Assembly (NCBI GenBank): GCA_007121975.1
Contig: SKJO01000094.1
Location: 1 to 10,067 of the forward strand
Reading direction: 5' to 3'
Source of the DNA: Nitriliruptoraceae bacterium
GTDB taxonomy: Bacteria; Actinomycetota; Nitriliruptoria; Nitriliruptorales; Nitriliruptoraceae
DNA: 10,067 nucleotides
Shown: piece by piece, positions 1 to 7,097 of the stretch
How the letters are laid out: the number at the start of each line of letters is the position of its first letter
Numbering within the stretch: position 1 is the first letter of the stretch
The notes under the pieces: model-generated
What the model was told of the DNA's origin: nothing
Seen by the model: only the letters and a program-made list of their open reading frames with translations
The model's database searches: none
Program-made: the position numbers and the translations under genes

Positions 1-1389
1 CGCGACCTGATGGAGGCCCAGAAGGACAAGCTGATCTCCGGGGGCGTGGCCGCCGGCTACGACCGGGCGTTCATGACCAACCTGTGGGGCCTGATCGAGA
101 AGTTCGCGGAGTACGGCTTCAACAAGTCGCACACCGTGGCCTACGGCGTGGTCAGCTACCAGACCGCCTACCTCAAGGCGCACTACCCGGTCGAGTACAT
201 GGCCGCGCTGCTCACCAGCGTCAAGAACCACAAGGACAACAAGCCGCTGTACCTCAACGAATGCCGTCGGATGGGCATCCCGGTGCTGCCGCCCGACATC
301 AACGAGTCCGGCGCGGACTTCACCCCACGCGGCGAGCGGGTCCTGTTCGGCCTCACCGCGGTGCGCGGGGTCGGCGAGGGCGTGGTCGAGCACATCGTGG
401 CCGCCCGCCGGGCCGAGGGCCGCTTCACCGACTTCCGCGACTTCTGCGCCAAGGTCGACGCCAGCGTGCTCAACAAGCGCAGCCTCGAGAACCTCATCCT
501 GGCCGGGGCGTTCGCCCCGCTCGGCCATGCGCGCAAGGCGCTGCTGGCCGCCTACGAACCGATCGTGGATGCCGCGCTCACCCGCAAGCGGGCCGAGGCG
601 GCCGGGCAGTTCTCGCTGTTCGACGGACTGGAGGACGGCGGACAGCCCGCGGTGGTCGATGACGGCGTCGGCGAGCTCGGCACCGAGGAGTACGCCAAGT
701 CGCAGCTGCTCAAGCACGAGCGGGAGATGCTGGGGCTGTACGTGTCGGACCACCCGTTGTTCGGCATCGAGCGCGTGCTCGAGGACTACACCAACACCAG
801 CTGCGCGGACCTGCGCGAAGGGGGCGACGGCGACACCGTCACGGTCGCCGGGGTGCTCACCGGGCTCGGCAAGCGCTTCACCAAGAAGGGCGACACCTAC
901 CTGGTGGCCACCCTCGAGGACCTCACGGGTGCGGTCGAGGTTGTGTTCTGGCCCGCGACCTACCGGGCGGCCTTCGAGGTGCTGATCGAGGATGCGGTGC
1001 TGGTGATCACCGGCCGGCTCGAGGTCCGCGACCAGTCGGTCAAGCTCACCGCCAACAAGGTCGCTGAGCCCGACCTGTCCGAGGCGCTCGGAGCACCGGT
1101 GGTGATCCGCTTCGCCTCAGAGCAGTGCACCGCGCCCGCCGTCGCCCGGCTGCGCGAGGTCCTCGGCCACCATCCGGGGGCGGTTCCCGTCCATCTGCGC
1201 GTGGCCACCACGCAGGGAACGACGCGGATCTACGAGGTCGGCGCCGAGCTGCGGGTGCAGCGCCGGGCCGGGCTGTTCGGCGAGCTCAAGGCTGCCTTCG
1301 GCCCCGAGGTGGTCGACGACCGGCAGGGCGAGCGCAGCTTCGGTGACGAGGCCGGATCGGATGCGCCGCGCTGGCGCCGGGCCGGCTGA
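1..1389 (+). CDS. dnaE: DNA polymerase III alpha subunit, C-terminal part (5' end outside window)
   Basis: This is the C-terminal 462 residues of the replicative polymerase alpha subunit; the frame is open to base 1 and ends at TGA 1387-1389. The fragment begins in the fingers region, with the strongly conserved FNKSHTVAYGVVSYQTAYLK block (fragment residues about 40-59). A helix-hairpin-helix segment follows (about 114-147, GLTAVRGVGEGVVEHI). QFSLF at residues 203-207 matches the QxxLF sliding-clamp binding motif. HEREMLGLYVSDHPL (about 239-253) leads into an OB-fold (about 278-354, VTVAGVLTGLGKRFTKKG). The last 100 residues form the short C-terminal domain usual in actinobacterial DnaE1. The PHP and palm domains with the catalytic aspartates lie before the window. 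The HhH, clamp motif and OB order supports DnaE1 rather than the error-prone DnaE2/ImuC, though the missing N-terminal half prevents a full check. The next gene on the same strand has its own promoter-like box. Confidence 0.97.
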   Translation, partial: RDLMEAQKDKLISGGVAAGYDRAFMTNLWGLIEKFAEYGFNKSHTVAYGVVSYQTAYLKAHYPVEYMAALLTSVKNHKDNKPLYLNECRRMGIPVLPPDINESGADFTPRGERVLFGLTAVRGVGEGVVEHIVAARRAEGRFTDFRDFCAKVDASVLNKRSLENLILAGAFAPLGHARKALLAAYEPIVDAALTRKRAEAAGQFSLFDGLEDGGQPAVVDDGVGELGTEEYAKSQLLKHEREMLGLYVSDHPLFGIERVLEDYTNTSCADLREGGDGDTVTVAGVLTGLGKRFTKKGDTYLVATLEDLTGAVEVVFWPATYRAAFEVLIEDAVLVITGRLEVRDQSVKLTANKVAEPDLSEALGAPVVIRFASEQCTAPAVARLREVLGHHPGAVPVHLRVATTQGTTRIYEVGAELRVQRRAGLFGELKAAFGPEVVDDRQGERSFGDEAGSDAPRWRRAG

Positions 1390-1409
1390 GCCGAACATCC
1401 CGCGCGGAC

Positions 1410-1415
1410 TAGGCT
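1410..1415 (+). promoter_or_regulatory. Putative -10 box (TAGGCT) upstream of the diguanylate cyclase gene
   Basis: TAGGCT fits the actinobacterial TAnnnT -10 pattern and lies in the gap after dnaE. A GTG at 1423-1425 follows after 7 bases, the spacing expected for a leaderless transcript that starts on its own start codon. No convincing -35 is visible. That GTG is in a different frame from the cyclase ORF (see the cyclase entry), so the box may mark the original start of a frameshifted gene. The rest of the gap (1390-1537) also holds an AGGAGG at 1460-1465 with no usable start codon after it. Inference from sequence only. Confidence 0.4.
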
Positions 1416-1537
1416 GACCGACGTGGCCGGGCCCCGGTCGACCCAGCAGCGCTGCAGCCAGGAGGGGGAGGGCAGCGGATCCCCGCACCAGCGACCGAGG
1501 ACGCCGCAGCGCGTGCGTCGGCGTCCTGCTGCTCGGG

Positions 1538-3343
1538 ATGCCGGCCTCCCTGGTGCTGCTGCGGCTCGAGGGCCTTGACGCGCTGTGGCTGCGCTTCGTG
1601 ATCGTGGTCGCGAGCACGGTGGCGTTCGGTCTGGGTGTGCTCGTCAACCGGCCGCGCGTCCCACGGCCGTTCCTGATCGTGCTGGCGGGGCTCGTGCTGG
1701 TGGCCTCAGGCGACGTGGCCGTGCTGGTGGCCACCCGCGCCGGGGGCGGGGGGGTGAACCTGCCGCTGGACAGCTGGCTCACCGCCGCCGGCGCGGTGCT
1801 GTGGCTGGTCGGCGCGGTCGACGCCACCCGCCTGGTGCGGGGGCTGGACCTGGGGGCGACGCTGGATGCGCTCGCGGTCGCCCTGGCCGGTGGCATCGTG
1901 CTGTGGCAGACGCTGGTGGTGCCCGGGGCGGCGCCCGGCTGGGCCGGCGGGGGCGTGGAGATCGCCGGGTCCCTGCAGGTGCTGGCGGTCGTGGCGGTGC
2001 TGGCGCTGGTGATCCGCACCGCGGCCGTGCTGCCCGCCGGCTCGCGCGCCTCGGCGGTGCTGCTGTCGTTGGCCGTGACCCTCGGGCTGGCCGGGTTCCT
2101 GATCGGCGCAGCCCGCGAGTCCGCCGACCTGGCCACGCAGTACACGGGGTGGCGGGCGGTGACCGGGGCCGGCGGCAACGTGCTCGTGGCCGCCGCCGCC
2201 CTGCACCCCTCGATGCGGGCACTGACCGTGCGCATCGAGCTGCCGCCCGACCAGCTCACCCTCGGGCGGCTGCTGGGCTACGGCCTGGCGCTGCTGGCCC
2301 CGGTCGCGGTGCTGCTCAACGCCTCGGCCCGCGGGCAGCCCATCGCCTGGGTCACGCTGATCATCGGGTGGTCGGCCCTGGTCCCCACCACCATCGCCCG
2401 CATCCAGCTGCTCGCACGCGAGCGGGCCCGGGCCCTGGAGCGGGCCACCACCAGCGAGGAGCAGCTGGCGGCGCTGCTCGCCCACACCGGCGATGTCCTG
2501 CTGCTGGTGGCCACCCCGTCGCCCGGGGAACGCCGCAACCTGTATGCCAGCCCCGCACTGCGCAGCCGGCTCGGCTTCGATCCCGACCGGCTGCTCGGCA
2601 ACGACCCGATCAGCCTGGTCGCCGAGGAGGACCGGGTGGCGTTCGCGGCGCTCTTCGACGGCGACGACGAGCTTCCCCGCGCCGCGGATGTGCGCCTGCG
2701 CGACGCCGACGGGCGGCCCCGCTGGTTCGACGCGGTGGTGGACCTCGGCCCGCTGCGTCCCGAGGTCGGTCCCACGCTGGTGGTCACGCTGCGCGACGTC
2801 ACCGACCGCAAGCGGGCCGAGCTCGCCTGGGTCGAGGCGGCGCTGCGCGACCCGTTGACCAACCTGCCCAACCGCCGCGGGGTGGAGCAGCACGTCGACG
2901 ACGCCTTCGGCACCGGCCCCACCGTGCGCCCCAGTATGGGCGTGCTGCTGTGCGACCTCGATGGCTTCAAGCCGATCAACGACCGCCACGGCCATGCGGC
3001 CGGCGACCAGCTGCTGATGCACCTCGGTCGCCGCCTGCAGCGCATCACCCGGGACGGGGACGTCGTCGGTCGGCTCGGTGGGGACGAGTTCGTCGTGGTG
3101 TGCATCGAGACCATCGATCGCGCGGCGCTCGAGCAGGTCGCCGAGCGGGTCCTTGGCACCGTGCGTGAGCCGATCGTGGTCGACGGGGTGGCGGTGAGGG
3201 TGGGCATGAGCATCGGGGTGGCCGCCGCCGAGGGGCAGTCGCTGCACCTGCTGCTGCGGGAGGCCGACGCGGCGCTGTACCGCGCCAAGGCCGCCGGGCG
3301 CGGCGTGGTGATGTGGACCGAGGGCCTGACGGTGCAGCCCTGA
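1538..3343 (+). CDS. Membrane-anchored PAS-GGDEF diguanylate cyclase (true start probably upstream)
   Basis: Likely makes the second messenger c-di-GMP from two GTP at the cytoplasmic face of the membrane. From the ATG at 1538 (601 aa) the first 292 residues contain about nine hydrophobic helices (roughly 18-36, 45-65, 80-100, 109-130, 141-164, 171-192, 207-224, 242-262, 269-292). A PAS-like sensor domain follows (about 303-425). A GGDEF domain ends the protein: DPLTNLPNR at 438-446, DLDGFKPIND at 473-482, GGDEF intact at 514-518, and the inhibitory I-site RxxD (RDGD, 505-508) at the usual five-residue distance. No EAL or HD-GYP domain follows. The reading frame stays open upstream to 1418 and encodes a hydrophobic ACVGVLLLG running straight into MPASLVLL, which would be a tenth helix, but no ATG, GTG or TTG is in frame there. 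A leaderless-type GTG at 1423 is one frame away, so a one-base indel near the G-run 1464-1468 is plausible. The GGDEF assignment is firm; the start is not. Confidence 0.9.
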   Translation: MPASLVLLRLEGLDALWLRFVIVVASTVAFGLGVLVNRPRVPRPFLIVLAGLVLVASGDVAVLVATRAGGGGVNLPLDSWLTAAGAVLWLVGAVDATRLVRGLDLGATLDALAVALAGGIVLWQTLVVPGAAPGWAGGGVEIAGSLQVLAVVAVLALVIRTAAVLPAGSRASAVLLSLAVTLGLAGFLIGAARESADLATQYTGWRAVTGAGGNVLVAAAALHPSMRALTVRIELPPDQLTLGRLLGYGLALLAPVAVLLNASARGQPIAWVTLIIGWSALVPTTIARIQLLARERARALERATTSEEQLAALLAHTGDVLLLVATPSPGERRNLYASPALRSRLGFDPDRLLGNDPISLVAEEDRVAFAALFDGDDELPRAADVRLRDADGRPRWFDAVVDLGPLRPEVGPTLVVTLRDVTDRKRAELAWVEAALRDPLTNLPNRRGVEQHVDDAFGTGPTVRPSMGVLLCDLDGFKPINDRHGHAAGDQLLMHLGRRLQRITRDGDVVGRLGGDEFVVVCIETIDRAALEQVAERVLGTVREPIVVDGVAVRVGMSIGVAAAEGQSLHLLLREADAALYRAKAAGRGVVMWTEGLTVQP

Positions 3344-3376
3344 TCTGCCCGGCACGGGTCGCTGCGCCCGCATCGC

Positions 3377-3382
3377 TACCCT
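3377..3382 (+). promoter_or_regulatory. Putative -10 box (TACCCT) for the hisD-C-B-H operon
   Basis: TACCCT in the 78-base gap between the cyclase stop (3343) and the hisD ATG (3422) matches the TAnnnT -10 pattern. Transcription would begin near 3389, giving a leader of about 33 bases. No clear -35 is visible, and no attenuator, leader peptide or T-box is apparent in so short a leader. A modest Shine-Dalgarno AAGG (3411-3414) stands 7 bases before the hisD ATG. Read-through from the cyclase gene is the alternative. Confidence 0.35.
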
Positions 3383-3421
3383 CGCTGGGCCCTCCCTGCC
3401 CGACGTGTCCAAGGCCATCGC

Positions 3422-4750
3422 ATGCCTCGACTGACCGTGCTCGACCTGCGCGGGGACCGCTCGGATCCTCGCGACCGCATGCCCCGCCCGCGCGTTGACC
3501 TCGCGGCGGCCCGCGATGGCGTGGAGGCGAGCCTGGCGGCGGTGCGGCAGCGCGGTGATGCCGCGTTGCGCGAGCTCACCGCCCGCTTCGACGGGGTCGA
3601 GTTCACGCAGCACGATGCGCTCGTCGTCCCCGACGAGATCCTCGACGAGTCGCTGGACCGGCTCGCGCCCGACCTGCGTGCCGCGCTCGAGCGGGCCGCC
3701 GACCAGGTGCGCTGGTTCCACGAGCGGGCCCGTCCGCGCGACTGGGAGGACGAACGTGACGGGGCCCGTATGGGCGTGTGGCACCGTCCCGTACAGCGCG
3801 CCGGGGTGTACGTCCCGGGCGGCAAGGCGGTGTACCCCTCGACCGTGATCATGACCGCGGTGCCGGCCCGGGTCGCCGGCGTGGACGAGCTGGTGCTGTG
3901 CACCCCACCGACCGGGACCGGGTTCGACGGCGTCCCCGACGGCTGGCCCAACCGCACGATCCTGGCCGCCGCCCGGCTGCTCGGCGTGGACCGCGTCGTG
4001 CGCGTCGGCGGGGCGCAGGCGGTGGCCGCCATGGCCTACGGGACCGCCAGCGTGCCGGCCTGCGACCTGGTCGTGGGCCCCGGAAACCTCTACGTGTCGC
4101 TCGCCAAGCAGCAGCTGGCCGCCGAGGGGCGCATCGGCACCGACGGCTACGCCGGCCCGACCGAGGTGGCGGTGGTGGCCGACGACACCGCCGATGCCCG
4201 CGTGGTCGCGGCGGATCTGGTCGCCCAGGCCGAGCACGACGAGCTGGCCACCGCCCTGCTGATCACCCCGGACGCCGAGCTCGCCGCAGCGGTCGAGGTC
4301 GCGCTCGAGACCGAGGTCGCCGCCACCCGCCACCGCACCCGGGTCGAGGCCTCGCTCGCCGGGCAGGGAACCGTCGCGCTGGTCGACGACCTCGACCACG
4401 CCGTGGAGGTCGCCGAGGCCTTCGCCGCCGAGCACCTCGAGGTCCACACCCGGCAGGCACGAGCGGTGGCCGAGCGCATCCGCTACGCCGGCACCACCTT
4501 CATCGGGCAGCCGACCCCGGTCAGCCTGGGCGACTACGCGGCCGGCCCCAACCACACCCTGCCGACCTCGGGGACCGCCCGGTTCGCCGGGGGACTGACC
4601 ACCTCGTCGTTCCTGGTCCCGGTCAACTTCGTCGAGTACGACGACGCCGCCCTGCGCGACCTGGCCGACAGCGTGCAGGCCCTGGCCACCGCAGAGGACC
4701 TGCCGGCGCACTGGCGGGCGGTCGAGGTCCGGCTCGAGTCCGACCGGTGA
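3422..4750 (+). CDS. hisD: Histidinol dehydrogenase
   Basis: Catalyses the last two steps of histidine synthesis, oxidising L-histidinol through histidinal to L-histidine with 2 NAD+; the family enzyme is a cytosolic zinc-dependent homodimer. The 442-residue product has normal family length. By alignment from memory to the E. coli enzyme, the metal ligands are Q269, H272 (in AQAEHD), D371 (in GDYAAGPNHTLPT) and H430 (in LPAHWRAV), and the catalytic pair is E337-H338 (in AAEHLEVH). All are present. The GPGNLYVSLAK block is at 219-229 and the AGPTEV block at 244-249. The ATG at 3422 is chosen because AAGG lies 7 bases upstream and the N-terminus fits the family; an internal ATG at 3479 would remove conserved-length sequence. 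First gene of the first his block. Its TGA overlaps the hisC GTG by 4 bases (GTGA), which implies translational coupling. Confidence 0.97.
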   Translation: MPRLTVLDLRGDRSDPRDRMPRPRVDLAAARDGVEASLAAVRQRGDAALRELTARFDGVEFTQHDALVVPDEILDESLDRLAPDLRAALERAADQVRWFHERARPRDWEDERDGARMGVWHRPVQRAGVYVPGGKAVYPSTVIMTAVPARVAGVDELVLCTPPTGTGFDGVPDGWPNRTILAAARLLGVDRVVRVGGAQAVAAMAYGTASVPACDLVVGPGNLYVSLAKQQLAAEGRIGTDGYAGPTEVAVVADDTADARVVAADLVAQAEHDELATALLITPDAELAAAVEVALETEVAATRHRTRVEASLAGQGTVALVDDLDHAVEVAEAFAAEHLEVHTRQARAVAERIRYAGTTFIGQPTPVSLGDYAAGPNHTLPTSGTARFAGGLTTSSFLVPVNFVEYDDAALRDLADSVQALATAEDLPAHWRAVEVRLESDR

Positions 4751-5874
4751 GCGCCTCGTCCGCCGGCGCCGAGCGCGTCGCCGTCCGCGACGGCCTCGCG
4801 GGGGTCACGCCCTACGGCGCCCCCCAGCTCGAGGTCCCGGTCCGGCTCAACACCAACGAGACCGCCGAGCCGCCCCCACCCGGCTACCTCGAGGCCGTGG
4901 CCGCGCGCATCACCGGGCTCGGACTCAACCGCTACCCCGACCGCGAGCACCACGCGCTGCGTGACGCGCTGGCGGCCAGGACCTCACGTCGCCGCGCCGA
5001 GGTGTGGGCGGCCAACGGCTCCAACGAGATCCTGCTGCAGCTGCTGCAGGCCTACGGCGGGCCGGGCCGCACCGCGCTGACCGTACGTCCCGGCTACTCC
5101 ATGTACCCGGAGCTCGCGCGCACCACGCTCACCGATCTCGTCGAGGTCGACCTCGACGAGCAGTTTCAGCTGTCCCCGGCGCGGGCTGCGGGAGCCGTCG
5201 CCGAGCACGACCCGGATCTGGTGGTGGTGTCCTCACCCAACAACCCGGCCGGCACGCTCGTGGCGCACGCGGCGATCCGCGCGCTGCACGACGGCTCGCG
5301 CGCCCTGGTGGTGGTCGACGAGGCCTACATCGAGTTCGCCGGGTCCGAGGCGTCGGTGGCCGGGCTGCTCGACGAGCTGCCGCGGCTGGTCGTGGTACGC
5401 ACCTTCTCCAAGGCGTTCCGGCTCGCGGGACTGCGGCTGGGCTACCTGCTGGCGGCCCCGTGGGTGGTCGACGACGTGCAGCGGGTGCGCCTGCCCTACC
5501 ACCTCGACGCCCTGACCCAGGTCGCCGGGCTGGTCGCGCTCGAGCAGGAGGCGGCGTTCCTCGAGCACCGGGCGGGGGTCGCGGCCGAACGCGACCGGGT
5601 GGCCACCGCCCTGCGCGAGCATGCGGGCGTCGAGGTGTTCGACTCCGCCGCGAACTTCCTGCTGGTGCGCACCGAGGTGGCGGGACTGTTCCAGCGGCTG
5701 CTCGATCACGGGGTGCTGGTGCGCGACTTCTCCACCCGCCCGCGGCTGCACGGCTGCGTGCGCATCACCATCGGTACCGCCGCCGAGAACGACGCGATGC
5801 TGGCTGCCATCGCCCAGGTGCTGGCCAGCTGCGAGCCAGCCGACGACCCCGATCCACGAGAGGACCTGCGATGA
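4747..5874 (+). CDS. hisC: Histidinol-phosphate aminotransferase
   Basis: PLP-dependent class I/II aminotransferase that converts imidazole acetol phosphate plus glutamate to histidinol phosphate plus 2-oxoglutarate. The product is 375 residues, normal for HisC. LNTNET (34-39) is the substrate-side N-terminal signature, and NRYPD (61-65) and GSNEILLQLL (91-100) are typical. SSPNNPAGT (162-170) carries the PLP-binding Asn166. VVVDEAYIEF (188-197) carries Asp191 and Tyr194. The Schiff-base lysine is K222 in TFSKAFRLAGLRLGY. R339 in VRITIGT should bind the substrate phosphate/carboxylate region. The frame is open far upstream into hisD, but the GTG at 4747 that overlaps the hisD stop gives the family N-terminus. 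Its TGA overlaps the hisB ATG (ATGA). Position between hisD and hisB separates it from other class I aminotransferases. Confidence 0.96.
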   Translation: MSASSAGAERVAVRDGLAGVTPYGAPQLEVPVRLNTNETAEPPPPGYLEAVAARITGLGLNRYPDREHHALRDALAARTSRRRAEVWAANGSNEILLQLLQAYGGPGRTALTVRPGYSMYPELARTTLTDLVEVDLDEQFQLSPARAAGAVAEHDPDLVVVSSPNNPAGTLVAHAAIRALHDGSRALVVVDEAYIEFAGSEASVAGLLDELPRLVVVRTFSKAFRLAGLRLGYLLAAPWVVDDVQRVRLPYHLDALTQVAGLVALEQEAAFLEHRAGVAAERDRVATALREHAGVEVFDSAANFLLVRTEVAGLFQRLLDHGVLVRDFSTRPRLHGCVRITIGTAAENDAMLAAIAQVLASCEPADDPDPREDLR

Positions 5875-6458
5875 GCCGTGTCGGCCACATCACCCGTGCC
5901 ACCCGCGAGACCCGCATCGAGGTCCGCGTCGACCTCGACGGGACGGGGACCAGCCAGGTTGCCACCGGCGTGCCGTTCTTCGATCACATGCTCGACCAGC
6001 TCGGTCGCCACGGCCGGCTCGACCTCACCGTGCAGGCGGACGGGGACCTCGAGATCGACGCCCACCACACCGTCGAGGACGTCGGCATCGCACTCGGGCA
6101 GGCGCTGGCCGAGGCCTGGGGGCAGCGCACCGGCGTGGAGCGGTTCGGGGACGCCACCGTGCCCATCGACGAGGCGCTGACCCGGGTGGCGATCGACCTC
6201 TCGGGCCGGCCCTACCTCGTGTGGGACTGCACGGTGCCCATCGAGGTGATCGGGACCACCTTCGAGACCTCGCTGGTGAAGCACTTCTTCGAGGCCGTGG
6301 TCGCCAACGCCCGCATCACCCTGCACGTGCACAACCTGTCGGGCGACAACACCCACCACACCTTCGAGTCGGTGTTCAAGGCGGTGGCCGTCGCACTGCG
6401 CCGAGCGGTTGCGGTGACCGGTGCCGGGACACCCTCCACCAAGGGCGTGCTGCAGTGA
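5871..6458 (+). CDS. hisB: Imidazoleglycerol-phosphate dehydratase (monofunctional)
   Basis: Dehydrates D-erythro-imidazole-glycerol phosphate to imidazole acetol phosphate, the HisC substrate. The family enzyme is a 24-subunit, manganese-dependent cytosolic particle. The 195-residue product has the two related halves with their metal motifs: FDHM (37-40) and HHTVED (65-70) in the first half, then HFFEA (138-142) and NTHHTFESVFKA (160-171) in the second. It ends in the usual PSTKGVL (188-194). There is no N-terminal HAD phosphatase domain, so this is the short form, not the bifunctional enterobacterial type; histidinol-phosphate phosphatase must be encoded elsewhere. The start ATG is supported by AGAGGA at 5859-5864 with 6 bases spacing and by overlap with the hisC stop. 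Its TGA overlaps the hisH GTG. Confidence 0.97.
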   Translation: MSRVGHITRATRETRIEVRVDLDGTGTSQVATGVPFFDHMLDQLGRHGRLDLTVQADGDLEIDAHHTVEDVGIALGQALAEAWGQRTGVERFGDATVPIDEALTRVAIDLSGRPYLVWDCTVPIEVIGTTFETSLVKHFFEAVVANARITLHVHNLSGDNTHHTFESVFKAVAVALRRAVAVTGAGTPSTKGVLQ

Positions 6459-7078
6459 GCGCCGCGCCCACCGCGGCCATCCTGGACTACGACGCCGGCA
6501 ACGTGCGCTCGGCCAAACGGGGGCTGGACGCGGCCGGAGCGCGGGCCGTGATCACCGACGACCCGGGGGTGGCCGCGCGCAGCGACGTGCTCGTCGTGCC
6601 CGGCGTCGGCCACTTCAGCACCTGCCTGGCGCAGCTGCGGCGCTCGGGGCTCGAGCAGGTCGTGTCGGCCTTCATCGCCGAACAGCGGCCCGTGTTCGGC
6701 ATCTGTGTGGGCATGCAGCTGCTCTACGAGCGTTCCGAGGAGGGCGACGAGCCCGGCCTCGGGCTGCTGCCCGGAGTCGTGCAGCGCTTCCCCGCCGAGG
6801 CGGTCGTGCCCCACATGGGCTGGGACCTGGTGCACCCCGCCGCCGGGCGCGACGAGGATCCCCTGCTGGCCGGCGTCGCGGGCCAGCGGCTGTACTTCGT
6901 GCACTCGTACTACGCCGTGCCCCTCGCCGACGCCCACGTGGTCGGCCGCTGCGCCTACGGCGGCGTGGACTTCCCCTGCCTCGTGCGCGAGGGCAGCGTG
7001 GTCGGCACCCAGTTCCACCCCGAGAAGTCGGGTCCGGTCGGCCAGCAGCTGCTGCGCAACTGGATCGCGGGGCTGTAG
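6455..7078 (+). CDS. hisH: Imidazole glycerol phosphate synthase, glutaminase subunit
   Basis: Class I glutamine amidotransferase that releases ammonia from glutamine and channels it to HisF, which uses it to make imidazole glycerol phosphate and AICAR from PRFAR. The 207-residue product is of normal length. DYDAGNVRSAKRGL (11-24) is the family N-terminus, and VPGVGHF (48-54) is the oxyanion-strand loop. The nucleophile elbow GICVGMQ (82-88) carries Cys84. His188 and Glu190 in TQFHPEKSG (185-193) complete the triad. PHMGWD (119-124) and FVHSYY (148-153) are further HisH marks. The GTG start overlaps the hisB stop (GTGA); AAGGG lies at 6441-6445. Its stop TAG at 7076-7078 lies in the stem of a hairpin shared with the convergent ABC gene. 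Its partner hisF is more than 1.9 kb downstream, separated by that inverted gene, although the subunits act as a 1:1 complex. Confidence 0.97.
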   Translation: MSAAPTAAILDYDAGNVRSAKRGLDAAGARAVITDDPGVAARSDVLVVPGVGHFSTCLAQLRRSGLEQVVSAFIAEQRPVFGICVGMQLLYERSEEGDEPGLGLLPGVVQRFPAEAVVPHMGWDLVHPAAGRDEDPLLAGVAGQRLYFVHSYYAVPLADAHVVGRCAYGGVDFPCLVREGSVVGTQFHPEKSGPVGQQLLRNWIAGL

Positions 7079-7097
7079 CGCCCGAGCGCTACACCCC
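7070..7097. terminator. Bidirectional hairpin holding the stop codons of hisH and the ABC gene
   Basis: TGTAGCGC (7074-7081) pairs perfectly with GCGCTACA (7086-7093) around the four-base loop CCGA. Beyond a C-C mismatch (7073/7094) three further G-C pairs (7070-7072 with 7095-7097) extend the stem to 11 pairs. TAG 7076-7078 ends hisH, and its mirror (CTA at 7089-7091) is the TAG that ends the ABC gene on the - strand. No T-run follows on either side, as is usual in GC-rich actinobacteria. Function as a two-way terminator is inferred from the structure and its position between convergent genes. Confidence 0.65.

Noticed and set aside
1460..1465. AGGAGG as a ribosome binding site for the cyclase gene
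   Set aside because: No ATG, GTG or TTG lies at a usable distance downstream in any frame that leads to the protein. It is noted as a possible relic or chance within a purine run.
3344..3376. Short CCCG/CGGG hairpin after the cyclase stop as a terminator
   Set aside because: Only four pairs around a three-base loop with no T-run, easily chance at this GC content.
1706..4711. A 1001-residue open frame on the - strand spanning the cyclase and hisD
   Set aside because: It is antisense to two clear conserved genes, is rich in Gly, Arg, Gln and His as expected for a GC-driven shadow frame, and shows no domain.
3778..4746. Long in-frame extension of hisC back into hisD
   Set aside because: The translation of this part is Arg/Gly-rich shadow sequence of hisD; HisC homology begins only after GTG 4747.
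5004..5870. In-frame extension of hisB back into hisC
   Set aside because: Same reason: the stretch is antiframe sequence of hisC, and the HisB N-terminus begins at ATG 5871 with a spaced AGAGGA.
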